Shown here in pieces: positions 8,736 to 16,148 of a stretch of 64,000 nucleotides of DNA; position 1 is the first letter of the stretch; every line of letters starts with the position of its first letter. A program made the translations under genes and the position numbers. The stretch comes from Granulicella sapmiensis (GTDB lineage Bacteria > Acidobacteriota > Terriglobia > Terriglobales > Acidobacteriaceae). Below the pieces are notes generated by a model. That model was not told the DNA's origin. It saw only the letters and a list, made by a program, of their open reading frames with translations, and did no database searches. Where the stretch lies: assembly GCA_026225395.1 (NCBI GenBank), contig JAMFSR010000022.1:1-64000 (forward strand). The letters run 5' to 3'.

Positions 8736-9068
8736 CTAGCTCGGAAAGAGCCAAGCCATGAAGTTGACTGCGCCGATTGCCATACCCACGCCGAACACGA
8801 TCCCGGCGAGGGTCTTCTTGGACTGGCCTTCGCCGTAGGCGAACATCAGTCCTCCGACGACGATGGCGACCAGGCTGAGGCCCTGGGCAATCGAGCCAGT
8901 GAACGCGGTTTTGAGGACGTTGACGGCGTTGTCCCACGGATCGCTACCGGTGCTTTGGGCATACACGGGCAGTGCCGTAAGGAAGAGCAGCGAAGGCGCG
9001 AGCCACCTCCGCCAGTGCGCGCGCAACGCCGGGAGGCGTGAGCGTTTCATGTGAACGAGTGATTGCAT
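8736..9068 (-). CDS. virB2: VirB2/TrbC-type pilin
   Basis: This 110-residue major pilus subunit precursor has a long basic signal region ending around A-Q-S-T (residue 38). Two hydrophobic helices follow (about 58-77 and 87-105) flanking a short loop with G-E-G-Q-S-K-K. That is the VirB2/TrbC pilin plan. ATG at 9068 is chosen because AGGAG lies about 5 nt upstream. It is the first gene of the minus-strand secretion operon, and a dyad operator lies about 84 nt upstream of the start. Confidence 0.9.
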   Translation of the reverse strand: MQSLVHMKRSRLPALRAHWRRWLAPSLLFLTALPVYAQSTGSDPWDNAVNVLKTAFTGSIAQGLSLVAIVVGGLMFAYGEGQSKKTLAGIVFGVGMAIGAVNFMAWLFPS

Positions 9069-9151
9069 GTGCTCCTTTCATTTGCGTGTCGGTGAGTGGC
9101 ACTCCCCGTTGCAATGTCTGGAGCGAAAGTAAAGCTGAATGGGGTGCATGC

Positions 9152-9192
9152 CCATTGCAGAATCGAAGGGGGGTGTGCAGGTTCTGCATACC
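9152..9192 (-). promoter_or_regulatory. Dyad-plus-tail operator A, upstream of the secretion operon
   Basis: A dyad TGTGCAG-GTT-CTGCATA lies at 9174-9190. On the minus strand it is followed by a C-rich tract and GATTCTGCAATGG. The same 39-nt arrangement (34 of 39 identical) occurs inverted at 10435-10473. In both places the dyad is distal and the tail proximal to the gene controlled. The proximal edge here is 84 nt from the virB2 ATG. It is probably the binding site of an ICE regulator. The rest of 9069-9370 has no supported gene. Confidence 0.6.
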
Positions 9193-9291
9193 CTCGGCAA
9201 ACGAGACAAAACTCAATGAATATGCGGCTGCACGCACAGTTCAGCGTCGAAGAAGGGGAGATGGTGGGAGGAGCATCGACGGGAGACCCGG

Positions 9292-9314
9292 TGCAGAATG
9301 CACAAACCCCCTCA
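9292..9314 (+). promoter_or_regulatory. Third, weaker operator-like dyad
   Basis: A perfect dyad GTGCA-GAA-TGCAC at 9292-9304 is followed by AAACCCCCTC. This resembles the dyad plus ACCCCCTC order of the element at 10435-10473 but lacks the GATTCTGCAATGG tail. It lies between the methyltransferase stop and operator A. It could be an accessory regulator site or chance. Confidence 0.3.
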
Positions 9315-9370
9315 TTCCCACGATGACCAGCGAAGAGCGTGCGGGGCGGGGTGGGTCAAGGCCGCGACGA

Positions 9371-10132
9371 TCACATCGCAGAGCAATGGTCCGCCTTGAG
9401 GCTCCCCGGCACGGACGGATCATGAATCGAACGTGGGAATGAGGGAGAAGATCGCTTCGCGGCGATCCTCTCTTTCACTCGGCTCATACGGCTTGCGGCC
9501 TGTTCGAAGTACGCATCGTCCATCTCTATGCCGAGGTACTTGCGGCCTGTAAGCATCGCTGCCGCGCAGGAACTGCCGCTGCCTGCAAAGGGATCGAATA
9601 CCAACTCGCCCGGCAATGTAAAGCTGCGAACCAGTGGAACCAGGGCCGCGACCGGCTTCTGCGTCGGATGCAGCTTGTTGCCGCTATATGGCATGTCCAA
9701 CACATCACCTAACGGGTGCTTCGGCAGTGGCGGTCTACCCTTCGCCAGAAGAAATGCCTGCTCGTGCTGGTAGCGAAAGAACCTGCTCTTCGAGCTATAG
9801 CTCTTACGGAATACCAGGTGTCCGATCGGCTGGAAACCGGCGTCTTTCCATGCGTCGAAGAACATATCGACTTTCGTCCAGCCGTAAAACATGACAGCTA
9901 CGCGGTCCTGCTTGAGTACGCGGTACGCTTCTCGCATCGCCGGCTTGAGCCAGTCGGCTTTGGCATCGTTCTGAATGGTGCGCCCATCGCGGTCACGGTA
10001 GTTCACGAGATACGGTGGATCGGTAAGGATGAAGTCCACGCTGTTCGCGGGCATCTGGCGCATGGCTTCGATGCAGTTATCGTGAAGGATTGTGTTGACT
10101 GGAAGCTGCTGTTGGATCGTATTCGTGTTCAT
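9371..10132 (-). CDS. Orphan DNA adenine/cytosine-N4 methyltransferase
   Basis: This 253-residue SAM-dependent amino-methyltransferase has the catalytic motif IV T-D-P-P-Y at residues 37-41 and the SAM-binding motif I D-P-F-A-G-S-G near 180-186. The order catalytic-then-SAM is that of the beta class. Motif H-P-T-Q-K-P (155-160) is also typical. No restriction endonuclease is adjacent, so it is an orphan enzyme that probably marks ICE DNA or evades host restriction. ATG at 10132 follows GGAGTG by 7 nt; upstream codons in the same frame lack homology. A structured leader repeat lies 47 nt upstream. Confidence 0.88.
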   Translation of the reverse strand: MNTNTIQQQLPVNTILHDNCIEAMRQMPANSVDFILTDPPYLVNYRDRDGRTIQNDAKADWLKPAMREAYRVLKQDRVAVMFYGWTKVDMFFDAWKDAGFQPIGHLVFRKSYSSKSRFFRYQHEQAFLLAKGRPPLPKHPLGDVLDMPYSGNKLHPTQKPVAALVPLVRSFTLPGELVFDPFAGSGSSCAAAMLTGRKYLGIEMDDAYFEQAASRMSRVKERIAAKRSSPSFPRSIHDPSVPGSLKADHCSAM

Positions 10133-10178
10133 GATGTCACTCCGTTTTGTGTGGTCTCCCGATGAGTCGGGGCACACT

Positions 10179-10315
10179 GCGCGAAGCGACGCGAGTGGGT
10201 CAGGCTTCCAAGGTCAAGGGACGCATTTTCGGAGAGCCCTAATAAAGTTTTCGCGCCCTTTGCGAAAAGTTTGTTTGGCGAGGAACCGAAAAAGCAGAGT
10301 CCCGCCGTGCCGCAG
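10179..10315 (-). promoter_or_regulatory. Nested-hairpin leader element, copy 2 (upstream of the methyltransferase)
   Basis: This is the partner of 557-705. Shared segments lie at 10179-10195 (17-nt GC-rich), 10225-10232 (ATTTTCGG) and 10286-10315 (30 nt, one mismatch). On the minus strand 10286-10293 can pair with 10225-10232, enclosing a 7-bp stem TTTTCGC/GCGAAAA (10248-10254 with 10262-10268). The inner stem sequence differs from copy 1 but pairing is kept. The element ends 47 nt before the methyltransferase ATG, matching 49 nt in copy 1. No gene is supported in 10133-10563. Confidence 0.65.
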
Positions 10316-10434
10316 GACGCCGGTAAAACCCCGAGCGCGTGCCCGATTCAGAGAAGACCACGGCCCTGGAGTGCGCTGAACGCGAATGACTGCCAGCGTG
10401 CTTGTTTTACAGGGATTCTCCACCGATGGCGAGA

Positions 10435-10473
10435 TATGCAGGATCTGCATACCCCCTCTCGATTCTGCAATGG
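10435..10473 (+). promoter_or_regulatory. Dyad-plus-tail operator B, upstream of xis-int
   Basis: A dyad TATGCAG-GAT-CTGCATA (10435-10451) has perfect 7-bp arms. It is followed by a C-rich tract and GATTCTGCAATGG (10461-10473). It is an inverted copy of 9152-9190 and stands about 91 nt upstream of the excisionase ATG in the same relative orientation as operator A to virB2. A shared ICE regulator is inferred. Confidence 0.62.
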
Positions 10474-10563
10474 CCCCAGCACCATTACGCGCCTAATTTG
10501 GGGTTGTTGACGGCTGTGAACCGTGAGGAAGTGGTTTCTCGGCCAGACTCTGAGGTGCAAACG

Positions 10564-10833
10564 ATGAATCATGCGTCGGCTGAGGATCGGCGACCGGGAT
10601 GGGCTGAAAATGTCTCGCAAAGACCGAATAAGGATGCTAACAATGGAGTTATTGCTAGGCGGCTCCTGAACGTCAGGGAGGCAGCCCAATATCTGGGAAT
10701 CGAAGTAGACACGGTCTACAAGAAATCCAGGTTGCGGGAGCTTCCCTGCGTCAAGGTCGGTCGAGCGTTGCGGTTCGATGTGAAGGCACTTGAGAAGTAC
10801 ATCGAGCAACACTCGATCCAAACCATTGACTAA
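10564..10833 (+). CDS. xis: MerR-like helix-turn-helix excisionase
   Basis: This 89-residue protein ends in a winged-helix excisionase domain: L-L-N-V-R-E-A-A-Q-Y-L-G-I, then V-K-V-G-R-A-L-R-F and K-A-L-E-K-Y-I-E. Such small proteins direct tyrosine integrases toward excision. ATG at 10564 is chosen because GAGGTG lies about 6 nt upstream. It sits 14 nt before the integrase and is co-oriented, so xis and int are co-transcribed. The N-terminal 35 residues are not conserved in a way I recognise. Confidence 0.8.
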   Translation: MNHASAEDRRPGWAENVSQRPNKDANNGVIARRLLNVREAAQYLGIEVDTVYKKSRLRELPCVKVGRALRFDVKALEKYIEQHSIQTID

Positions 10834-10847
10834 AGGAGAAGCAACTT

Positions 10848-11966
10848 ATGTCTGTTGTGAAGTTGTCTGAAGGTTTGTATGAAGTTCGTTGGAGAGAGGA
10901 GGGTCGGCAGAAGACCAAACGGATTCATGGGGGCTATGACTTGGCTCGCAAGATCCTGCGGAAAAAACTGTCGACGCGAGACGAAAACCGGCACCTCGAT
11001 GTGAAGAAGGAGATCAACTACCGGATGTCTGAATTGATCGATCGCTACTGGACGCACTACGGAAGCAGGAAGGCTTCGGCTGACCGCGAGAAGTCTATCG
11101 TGGAGGGGATTCGATCCGAGTTGGGTCGGATGTTCGTGCGGGAAGTTGACGGCGTAGCCGTACAACGCTGGTACGAGAACCTCACCGCGATTCGTGGCCT
11201 GGCCGATAACACCGCCGTGCGGCACTTCAACGTCATGCACCACATGATGGAGAAGGCCACCACGATCTGGTCGAAGGAGACCGGTCTCGACCGGAATCCC
11301 GCTGACCTTGTCGAAGTGAGGCGACCAGACGATTCCAGGGAGCGTTACCTGTCGGAGGACGAACTCCGCCGATTAATGAAAGCGCTTGACGAGAGGATGT
11401 ACCGCAAAGGCACCAAAGACCTAAACCAGACGAATCTTCGGATGAGGCTCATCGTGTTGATCGCCGTGTCAACTGGGATGCGCTCAGCCGAGATTCACCG
11501 GCTCCGCTGGTCCGACGTGATGTACAGCGAAGGGCTATTGGCAGTTCGGGCAAAGCTGAAGAAGGGCAAGGTGCGTTACGTCCCTATGCCGTCGGAGTTG
11601 GCCGCGGAAGTTCGGCGCTATCCTGCGGTGATCGATGAAGATCGGATCTTCCCGCCAAACCGGGGCGACAAGAGCGGACGGCAGCGTCTGGAAGGGAGTT
11701 TTGATGATTTGCTCGTCAGGGCGAGGATTCAGAACTTCTGGTTTCACGACCTGCGCCACACCTTTGCGTCGTGGTACATGATGAACGGCGGCGATCTCTA
11801 CGAGCTTGCGAAGATTCTTGGTCACTCGAATATTAAGATGACCGAGCGTTATGCCAAGTTGGGACGCGAGCACATCACGAAGACCAGCACCACCGCGAAG
11901 GTGATCTGGAGCCTGATGAAGAAGAAGCCGGAGCAGGAAGAAGGCGACCAACAACACGTCGCTTAG
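10848..11966 (+). CDS. int: Tyrosine-type site-specific integrase
   Basis: This 372-residue phage-type recombinase inserts and excises the element. Catalytic residues are visible: Arg212 in S-T-G-M-R-S-A-E-I, His300 and Arg303 in H-D-L-R-H, His326 in I-L-G-H-S-N, and the nucleophile Tyr335 in E-R-Y-A-K-L. A core-binding SAM-like domain occupies about 55-150. AAAGGAG lies 9 nt before the ATG. It ends 69 nt from the 3' end of tRNA-Phe, which identifies the target site. Confidence 0.95.
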   Translation: MSVVKLSEGLYEVRWREEGRQKTKRIHGGYDLARKILRKKLSTRDENRHLDVKKEINYRMSELIDRYWTHYGSRKASADREKSIVEGIRSELGRMFVREVDGVAVQRWYENLTAIRGLADNTAVRHFNVMHHMMEKATTIWSKETGLDRNPADLVEVRRPDDSRERYLSEDELRRLMKALDERMYRKGTKDLNQTNLRMRLIVLIAVSTGMRSAEIHRLRWSDVMYSEGLLAVRAKLKKGKVRYVPMPSELAAEVRRYPAVIDEDRIFPPNRGDKSGRQRLEGSFDDLLVRARIQNFWFHDLRHTFASWYMMNGGDLYELAKILGHSNIKMTERYAKLGREHITKTSTTAKVIWSLMKKKPEQEEGDQQHVA

Positions 11967-12035
11967 GCGATGGTCGTGTATTGGTCGTGCGACAAAAACT
12001 TGAACTCTTTGGTTGCCGCTAAGTTATTTAGAATG

Positions 12036-12060
12036 TGGTGGCCAGAGACGGGATCGAACC
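12036..12060. other. Presumed ICE attachment site (attR) in the 3' end of tRNA-Phe
   Basis: The integrase gene lies directly beside the 3' half of tRNA-Phe, from the T-arm to CCA. Tyrosine integrases of tRNA-targeting islands usually recombine within this segment, and the element restores the tRNA. The core length is a guess because the left copy is outside the window. Confidence 0.5.
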
Positions 12061-12110
12061 GCCGACGCCGGCCTTTTCAGGGCCGCGCTCTACCACTGAG
12101 CTATCTGGCC
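12036..12110 (-). tRNA. tRNA-Phe (anticodon GAA)
   Basis: Read on the minus strand, the cloverleaf has a 7-bp acceptor GGCCAGA/TCTGGCC, an anticodon stem CGGCC/GGCCG with loop CTGAAAA (anticodon GAA), a T-stem with loop TTCGATC, and encoded CCA. It is complete and should be functional after ICE insertion. Confidence 0.97.
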
Positions 12111-12270
12111 TTGGCAATGGTTTCCCCGCCGGGAGCGCCAAGTGCGCCCGTGCGTTTTGATATCTGTGTCACCTATATCAGGAGGGGACTTGCTGCTGGC
12201 GGGAACCGGCTGCTGCAAACATCAGATACAAGTATAACAATCCTCCCGCCCCTCGCCAAATCCACTCGCT

Positions 12271-13107
12271 TTACAGTGTTTTCAGCAGATACAAACTGAA
12301 CAGCGCCGCCTGGTTCGCCGCAATCGGCCCCAGCCGCAGATAGTCATCGTTCGGCGCTTCCTGCGCGACATTGCTCCCTGCCCGTATCACCAGGTATGGC
12401 ACACCCAGCGTCTGGCAAACCTGCCCCAGCGCTGCCGACTCCATCTCCATCACATCGGTATGGAACTTCGTTCGCAGCGTATCGATCCTCTGCTGCGTCA
12501 CCCCAAACAAATCCGACGACGACACCACCCCTCGCCTTACCTTCATGCGATACGTCGCCCCATTCGCCGTCACCTCCGGCCCCTGATAACTCACCATCGC
12601 CTTATCCGCAACAGCCAGCAACCCCGCCGGCGGCGCAAACGAGTTCTCCACTTCATTCCCATTCACCGGCCCATTCAGCGGTCGATACACCATATCGTTC
12701 CGCGTCAGGCTCCCATAGTCATGCACCTGCATCACGCTTGCGACAATCACATCGCCCGTACGCAGCTCTTGATTCACCCGCGCCCCTGTCCCACTCATCA
12801 ACACCACCCGCGGCGCAAACTCCTTGATCAGCAGCGTAGCCGTCATGGCCGTATACACCTTGCCGATCCCCGTAATCGCCACGACGACCGGCTTACCCTC
12901 AATCGTCCCCTGCCAATAAGGAATCCCCCACACCTCCTTTTTCTCCGTATCCTTCATCGCGCCCACAAACGCAGTGATCTCCTGCGGCACCGCCCCCAGA
13001 ATCAAAATCCGCTCACTAGCCTTGTAATACTTCGGCGCGTCCTCCGCCTTCACCACGCCACACAGGGCGAACAGCACCATCGCAACCAGCACACGCACTC
13101 TCATCAT
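12271..13107 (-). CDS. Secreted nucleoside phosphorylase/nucleosidase-family protein (MTAN-like)
   Basis: This 278-residue protein has a signal peptide (residues 1-21, ending V-K-A) and a PNP/UDP-phosphorylase fold: I-L-G-A-V near 37, S-G-T-G-A-R at 105-110, and E-M-E-S at 221-224. These resemble 5'-methylthioadenosine/S-adenosylhomocysteine nucleosidase. In the loop where MTAN enzymes have a catalytic Ser-Asp pair, this protein reads G-S-N-V-A, so the Asp is Asn, as in some purine nucleoside phosphorylases. It is divergent from a secreted adenosine deaminase, which suggests extracytoplasmic purine scavenging. Two adjacent ATGs (13107, 13104) follow GGAGG. Confidence 0.78.
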   Translation of the reverse strand: MMRVRVLVAMVLFALCGVVKAEDAPKYYKASERILILGAVPQEITAFVGAMKDTEKKEVWGIPYWQGTIEGKPVVVAITGIGKVYTAMTATLLIKEFAPRVVLMSGTGARVNQELRTGDVIVASVMQVHDYGSLTRNDMVYRPLNGPVNGNEVENSFAPPAGLLAVADKAMVSYQGPEVTANGATYRMKVRRGVVSSSDLFGVTQQRIDTLRTKFHTDVMEMESAALGQVCQTLGVPYLVIRAGSNVAQEAPNDDYLRLGPIAANQAALFSLYLLKTL

Positions 13108-13188
13108 GCCTCCACTCTAATGCAGCCCTTTCGGTTCCTCCGCAGACACGATATTCTTAGGCACACTTTCAGCAGGGAAGAGCACGCC

Positions 13189-14739
13189 ATGGCATCCGCA
13201 TCGAACCGCATCATCCTCACCTCGCTTCTAGCCTTCACAACCCTCGCAGCTTCCGCGCAGACACCCGAGCGGCGCGTCACCCATGCCTTCAACGAAGCTA
13301 AAAAGAATCCGCTGGCCCTCCGCGCCTTCCTGCAGGACTTCCCTAAGGGTGCCGACCTCCACTTCCATCTCGGCGGCGGCACGTCTTACTCGGAAACCCT
13401 CATTAAGGACGCCGTCGAAGACGGCCTCTGCTTCAACCCCACCACGCTCTCCCTCGTGCAGCCCGAGCCCAACAAGCGCGCTATCACCTGCGCTGATGGC
13501 GCCGTCCCCGCGGCCAACGCCTTCAAAGACCAGCACCTCTACGACAAGATGGTGAACGCCTTCTCCATGCGCAACTTCGTTCCCACCGACGGTCGCAGCG
13601 GGCACGACCAGTTCTTCGACACCTTCGACCGCTTCGACCAGCTTAATCACTCACACTACGCCGAGTGGGTCGATGAAAGCGCCACCCGCGCCGCCGCGCA
13701 AAACGAGCAGTACATCGAAGCCATGTACACGCCTTCCTTTTCAAACGCCGCCAGACTCGGCTACCAGATCGGCTGGCCCGGCGACAGACCCGCGGACATC
13801 CGCTCTACCCGCGACAAGCTCCTCGCCGCCGGTCTCCGCGACGACATCGCCATCGACCGCAAGCAGTTCGACGACATGAACTCCGGCCGCGAAGCCCTCG
13901 AGCACTGCCACACCCCACAAGCCACACCCGCCTGCGGCATCAAGGTCCTCTATCTCTATCAAGTCCTCCGCGGCTTTCCGCCACAACAGGTCTTCGCCCA
14001 AACCCTCCTCGGCTTCGAGCTCGCCTCCGTCGACCCCCGCGTAGTCGGCATCAACTTCGTCATGCCCGAAGACGGCTATCTCTCCATGCGCGACTACCAC
14101 CTGCACATGGTCATGCTCGATACCCTCCACCAGCTCTACCCCAACGTCCGCATGACTCTCCACGCCGGCGAACTCGCCCCCGCCATGTCTCCGCCCGAAG
14201 GCCTTAAGTTCCACATCCGCGAAGCCGTCGACCTCGGCCACGCCGAGCGCATCGGTCACGGCGTCGACGTCATGTACGAAGACCGCCCCTATGATCTCCT
14301 CAAGCAGCTCGCCGCCAAACACATCATGGTCGAAATCAACCTCACCTCCAACGACGTCATCCTCGGCATCAAGGGCGACCAGCAACCTCTGGCTCTCTAT
14401 CGCAACGCACACGTTCCCTGGGCTCTCTCCACCGACGACGAAGGCGTCTCCCGCATCGACCTCACCCACGAGTACCAGAAGGCCGTCGAAGAGCAGAACC
14501 TCACCTACGCCGACCTCAAGCAATCCGCCCGCACCTCGCTCGAGCACTCCTTCATCCCCGGCGCCGACCTCTATCCCGAACAGGACAACTTCACCCACCG
14601 CGCCGCTGCCTGCGCCGCTGCCATCACGCCCATCAGTCAACCCTCCACAGCCTGCGCTGTCTTTCTAAAGACCAGCGACCGCGCCACCCAGCAGTACGAA
14701 CTCGAACACCGCTTCGCCGTCTTCGAAGCAGGCCACTAA
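13189..14739 (+). CDS. Secreted adenosine deaminase (ADGF-like)
   Basis: This 516-residue protein has a signal peptide (residues 1-24, ending A-S-A) and a metal-dependent deaminase barrel. Key motifs are H58-F-H60 in D-L-H-F-H-L-G-G-G, H-A-G-E-L, I-G-H-G-V-D and S-T-D-D-E-G-V, which together give the zinc ligands, catalytic Glu and Asp pair of adenosine deaminases. It should convert (deoxy)adenosine to inosine in the periplasm or outside. ATG at 13189 is chosen since the signal peptide starts there; the long open frame upstream is antisense to the neighbouring gene. The size is above cytosolic ADA because of the N-terminal extension typical of ADGF-type enzymes. Confidence 0.87.
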   Translation: MASASNRIILTSLLAFTTLAASAQTPERRVTHAFNEAKKNPLALRAFLQDFPKGADLHFHLGGGTSYSETLIKDAVEDGLCFNPTTLSLVQPEPNKRAITCADGAVPAANAFKDQHLYDKMVNAFSMRNFVPTDGRSGHDQFFDTFDRFDQLNHSHYAEWVDESATRAAAQNEQYIEAMYTPSFSNAARLGYQIGWPGDRPADIRSTRDKLLAAGLRDDIAIDRKQFDDMNSGREALEHCHTPQATPACGIKVLYLYQVLRGFPPQQVFAQTLLGFELASVDPRVVGINFVMPEDGYLSMRDYHLHMVMLDTLHQLYPNVRMTLHAGELAPAMSPPEGLKFHIREAVDLGHAERIGHGVDVMYEDRPYDLLKQLAAKHIMVEINLTSNDVILGIKGDQQPLALYRNAHVPWALSTDDEGVSRIDLTHEYQKAVEEQNLTYADLKQSARTSLEHSFIPGADLYPEQDNFTHRAAACAAAITPISQPSTACAVFLKTSDRATQQYELEHRFAVFEAGH

Positions 14740-14957
14740 TCCGCGCCTCACCGAAAACTTGGTGATTTTGCGGCCACAAATCAGTGGGTTAAGTGCGTCG
14801 CCTATTATCGCCACGCATCCATTGTGCGAAAGACGGGAAGGACCGGCAGAGCGCTGCTGAGTAGGCGCATGGGTATCGGTTAGGGCAAGGGCAACGGCAC
14901 GGATTGGCAATCAGGCAAAGCGTTTGCCGCTGTCTCCTGTTCGCCACAGAGAAAACT

Positions 14958-16022
14958 CTATTGCGGGCTGGTCGCGTTCAAGATCCTGAGCAGGATGTCC
15001 TGCGAACGGCGCTGGCCGTAGTTTGTTCCGTACGCGCTTGATGTGATGGCCACGACCATGTCCAGCGAAGGGATGATGTAGATCTTATTCCCACCGTTGC
15101 CAGAGGCGAAGTGAACGAGAATGCGACCGTCTCCTACAATTTCTTCCCGCGAATACCACATGTAACCGTAGAAGTCGGCGAAGGGATCGGAGAAGGATAT
15201 GGGCACTTGGTTGGCGACGCTTTTCTCGACCCAGTCGCGACTAACCACGCGGACTCCTTTGAATTCGCCGTCATTGAGAAAAAGTTCACCGATCCTTGCA
15301 GCGTCGCGGGCCGTGATGCGGAGATTGCCCTGCCCCGTGGTGCGGTTAATGGGCACGTGGCGCCACTCAAAGGCTTCGATCCCAAGGGGATCGAACAGTG
15401 CTTGCTTTGCGAAGACATCGAGGGGCATCTTCGTGGCGTTTTCGATGATGGCTCCGGTCAGGAACGCGTTGATGGAGCAGTAGACATAGCGCTCGCCCGG
15501 CGTGGTCTTCATGGGAACGGTTTCGACGGTCCTCATCCAGTCAGTGGATTCATCCAGGCGGTCTTCGTTGCCTGGTGTCGCGGGATCTTCGTCGTTGGCA
15601 TCCAGGCCGGACCGCATGTTGAGGAGATCGCGAATGGTGATTGCACGCTTGTCTTTCGGTAGACCGGGTAGATAGGTGCTGATGGGGTCGTCGACGCTAT
15701 GGATGATGTGGCGATCGATGGCAATACCCATCAGGGTTGCGGTGAGACTCTTGGTGGCGGAGCGGATGTCGTGCAGTGTGGCCTTGTCGTCGCTGTTGAA
15801 GTACTGCTCTGCTGCGAGCTTGCCGTGGCGAAGGATGACGACGCCCTTGATGTCTTTGTGCGGGTCGGCGGCGAGACCTTGCCATAGAGTGTTGAGCGCG
15901 GGTTCATCCATTCCACTATGCGTGAGGTCGGTGACCGGCCAGTCGACCTGGCCTTGCAGGGCGTATGGTGACGCAAGGAGTGCGAGTGAAAAGGCTGCGG
16001 CGGCAGTGCGTTTCAGGAACAC
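14958..16022 (-). CDS. Secreted serine hydrolase (class C beta-lactamase family)
   Basis: This 354-residue protein has a signal peptide (about 1-25). The penicillin-binding/beta-lactamase fold shows S88-A-T-K91 as the SxxK nucleophile motif, Y-C-S in Y-V-Y-C-S-I-N as the second motif, and H-F-A-S-G-N-G-G as the third. Family members include esterases, D-amino-acid peptidases and 6-aminohexanoate-dimer hydrolases; substrate cannot be inferred. It lies downstream of a terminator hairpin that separates it from lacD, so it is probably monocistronic. Confidence 0.85.
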   Translation of the reverse strand: MFLKRTAAAAFSLALLASPYALQGQVDWPVTDLTHSGMDEPALNTLWQGLAADPHKDIKGVVILRHGKLAAEQYFNSDDKATLHDIRSATKSLTATLMGIAIDRHIIHSVDDPISTYLPGLPKDKRAITIRDLLNMRSGLDANDEDPATPGNEDRLDESTDWMRTVETVPMKTTPGERYVYCSINAFLTGAIIENATKMPLDVFAKQALFDPLGIEAFEWRHVPINRTTGQGNLRITARDAARIGELFLNDGEFKGVRVVSRDWVEKSVANQVPISFSDPFADFYGYMWYSREEIVGDGRILVHFASGNGGNKIYIIPSLDMVVAITSSAYGTNYGQRRSQDILLRILNATSPQ

Positions 16023-16100
16023 GGGACCTCACTCTTCTCGAAACGGTCTGGGAAACTGTGTTGTTACGCCCAAATTGCCGGCGAAGTTCCGTGCAAAGAA

Positions 16101-16127
16101 AAAGGCAGCGGACGGTCCGCTGCCTTT
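16101..16127 (-). terminator. Rho-independent terminator after lacD
   Basis: A hairpin AAAGGCAGCGGAC pairs with GTCCGCTGCCTTT, leaving a tiny loop. On the minus strand it is followed by TTCTTTG, so the run is T-rich. It lies 22 nt after the lacD stop and ahead of the serine hydrolase gene. Confidence 0.8.
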
Positions 16128-16148
16128 CGTCTTGATGTTTGAGGGCTG

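Larger units (their letters stand above)
1..12060. mobile_element. Integrative conjugative element, right-hand portion (left end outside window)
   Basis: This stretch carries a type IV secretion operon, paired SSB genes, an orphan DNA methyltransferase, a MerR-like excisionase and a tyrosine integrase. It ends at the 3' end of a tRNA-Phe gene. An integrase abutting a tRNA 3' end is the classic layout of a tRNA-targeting ICE, and beyond the tRNA the genes are ordinary chromosomal ones. The relaxase, coupling protein (VirD4) and VirB11 are not visible and would be expected to the left. The exact right boundary within the tRNA 3' half is inferred, because the matching left attachment site is outside the window. 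Confidence 0.85.

Noticed and set aside
12460..13188. Long upstream extension of the adenosine deaminase frame
   Set aside because: It is antisense to the nucleosidase gene, and the signal peptide starts at 13189.
13741..14640. 299-codon antisense frame in the adenosine deaminase gene
   Set aside because: Gly/Val/Glu-rich composition is typical of the reverse complement of a GC-rich gene, with no family features.
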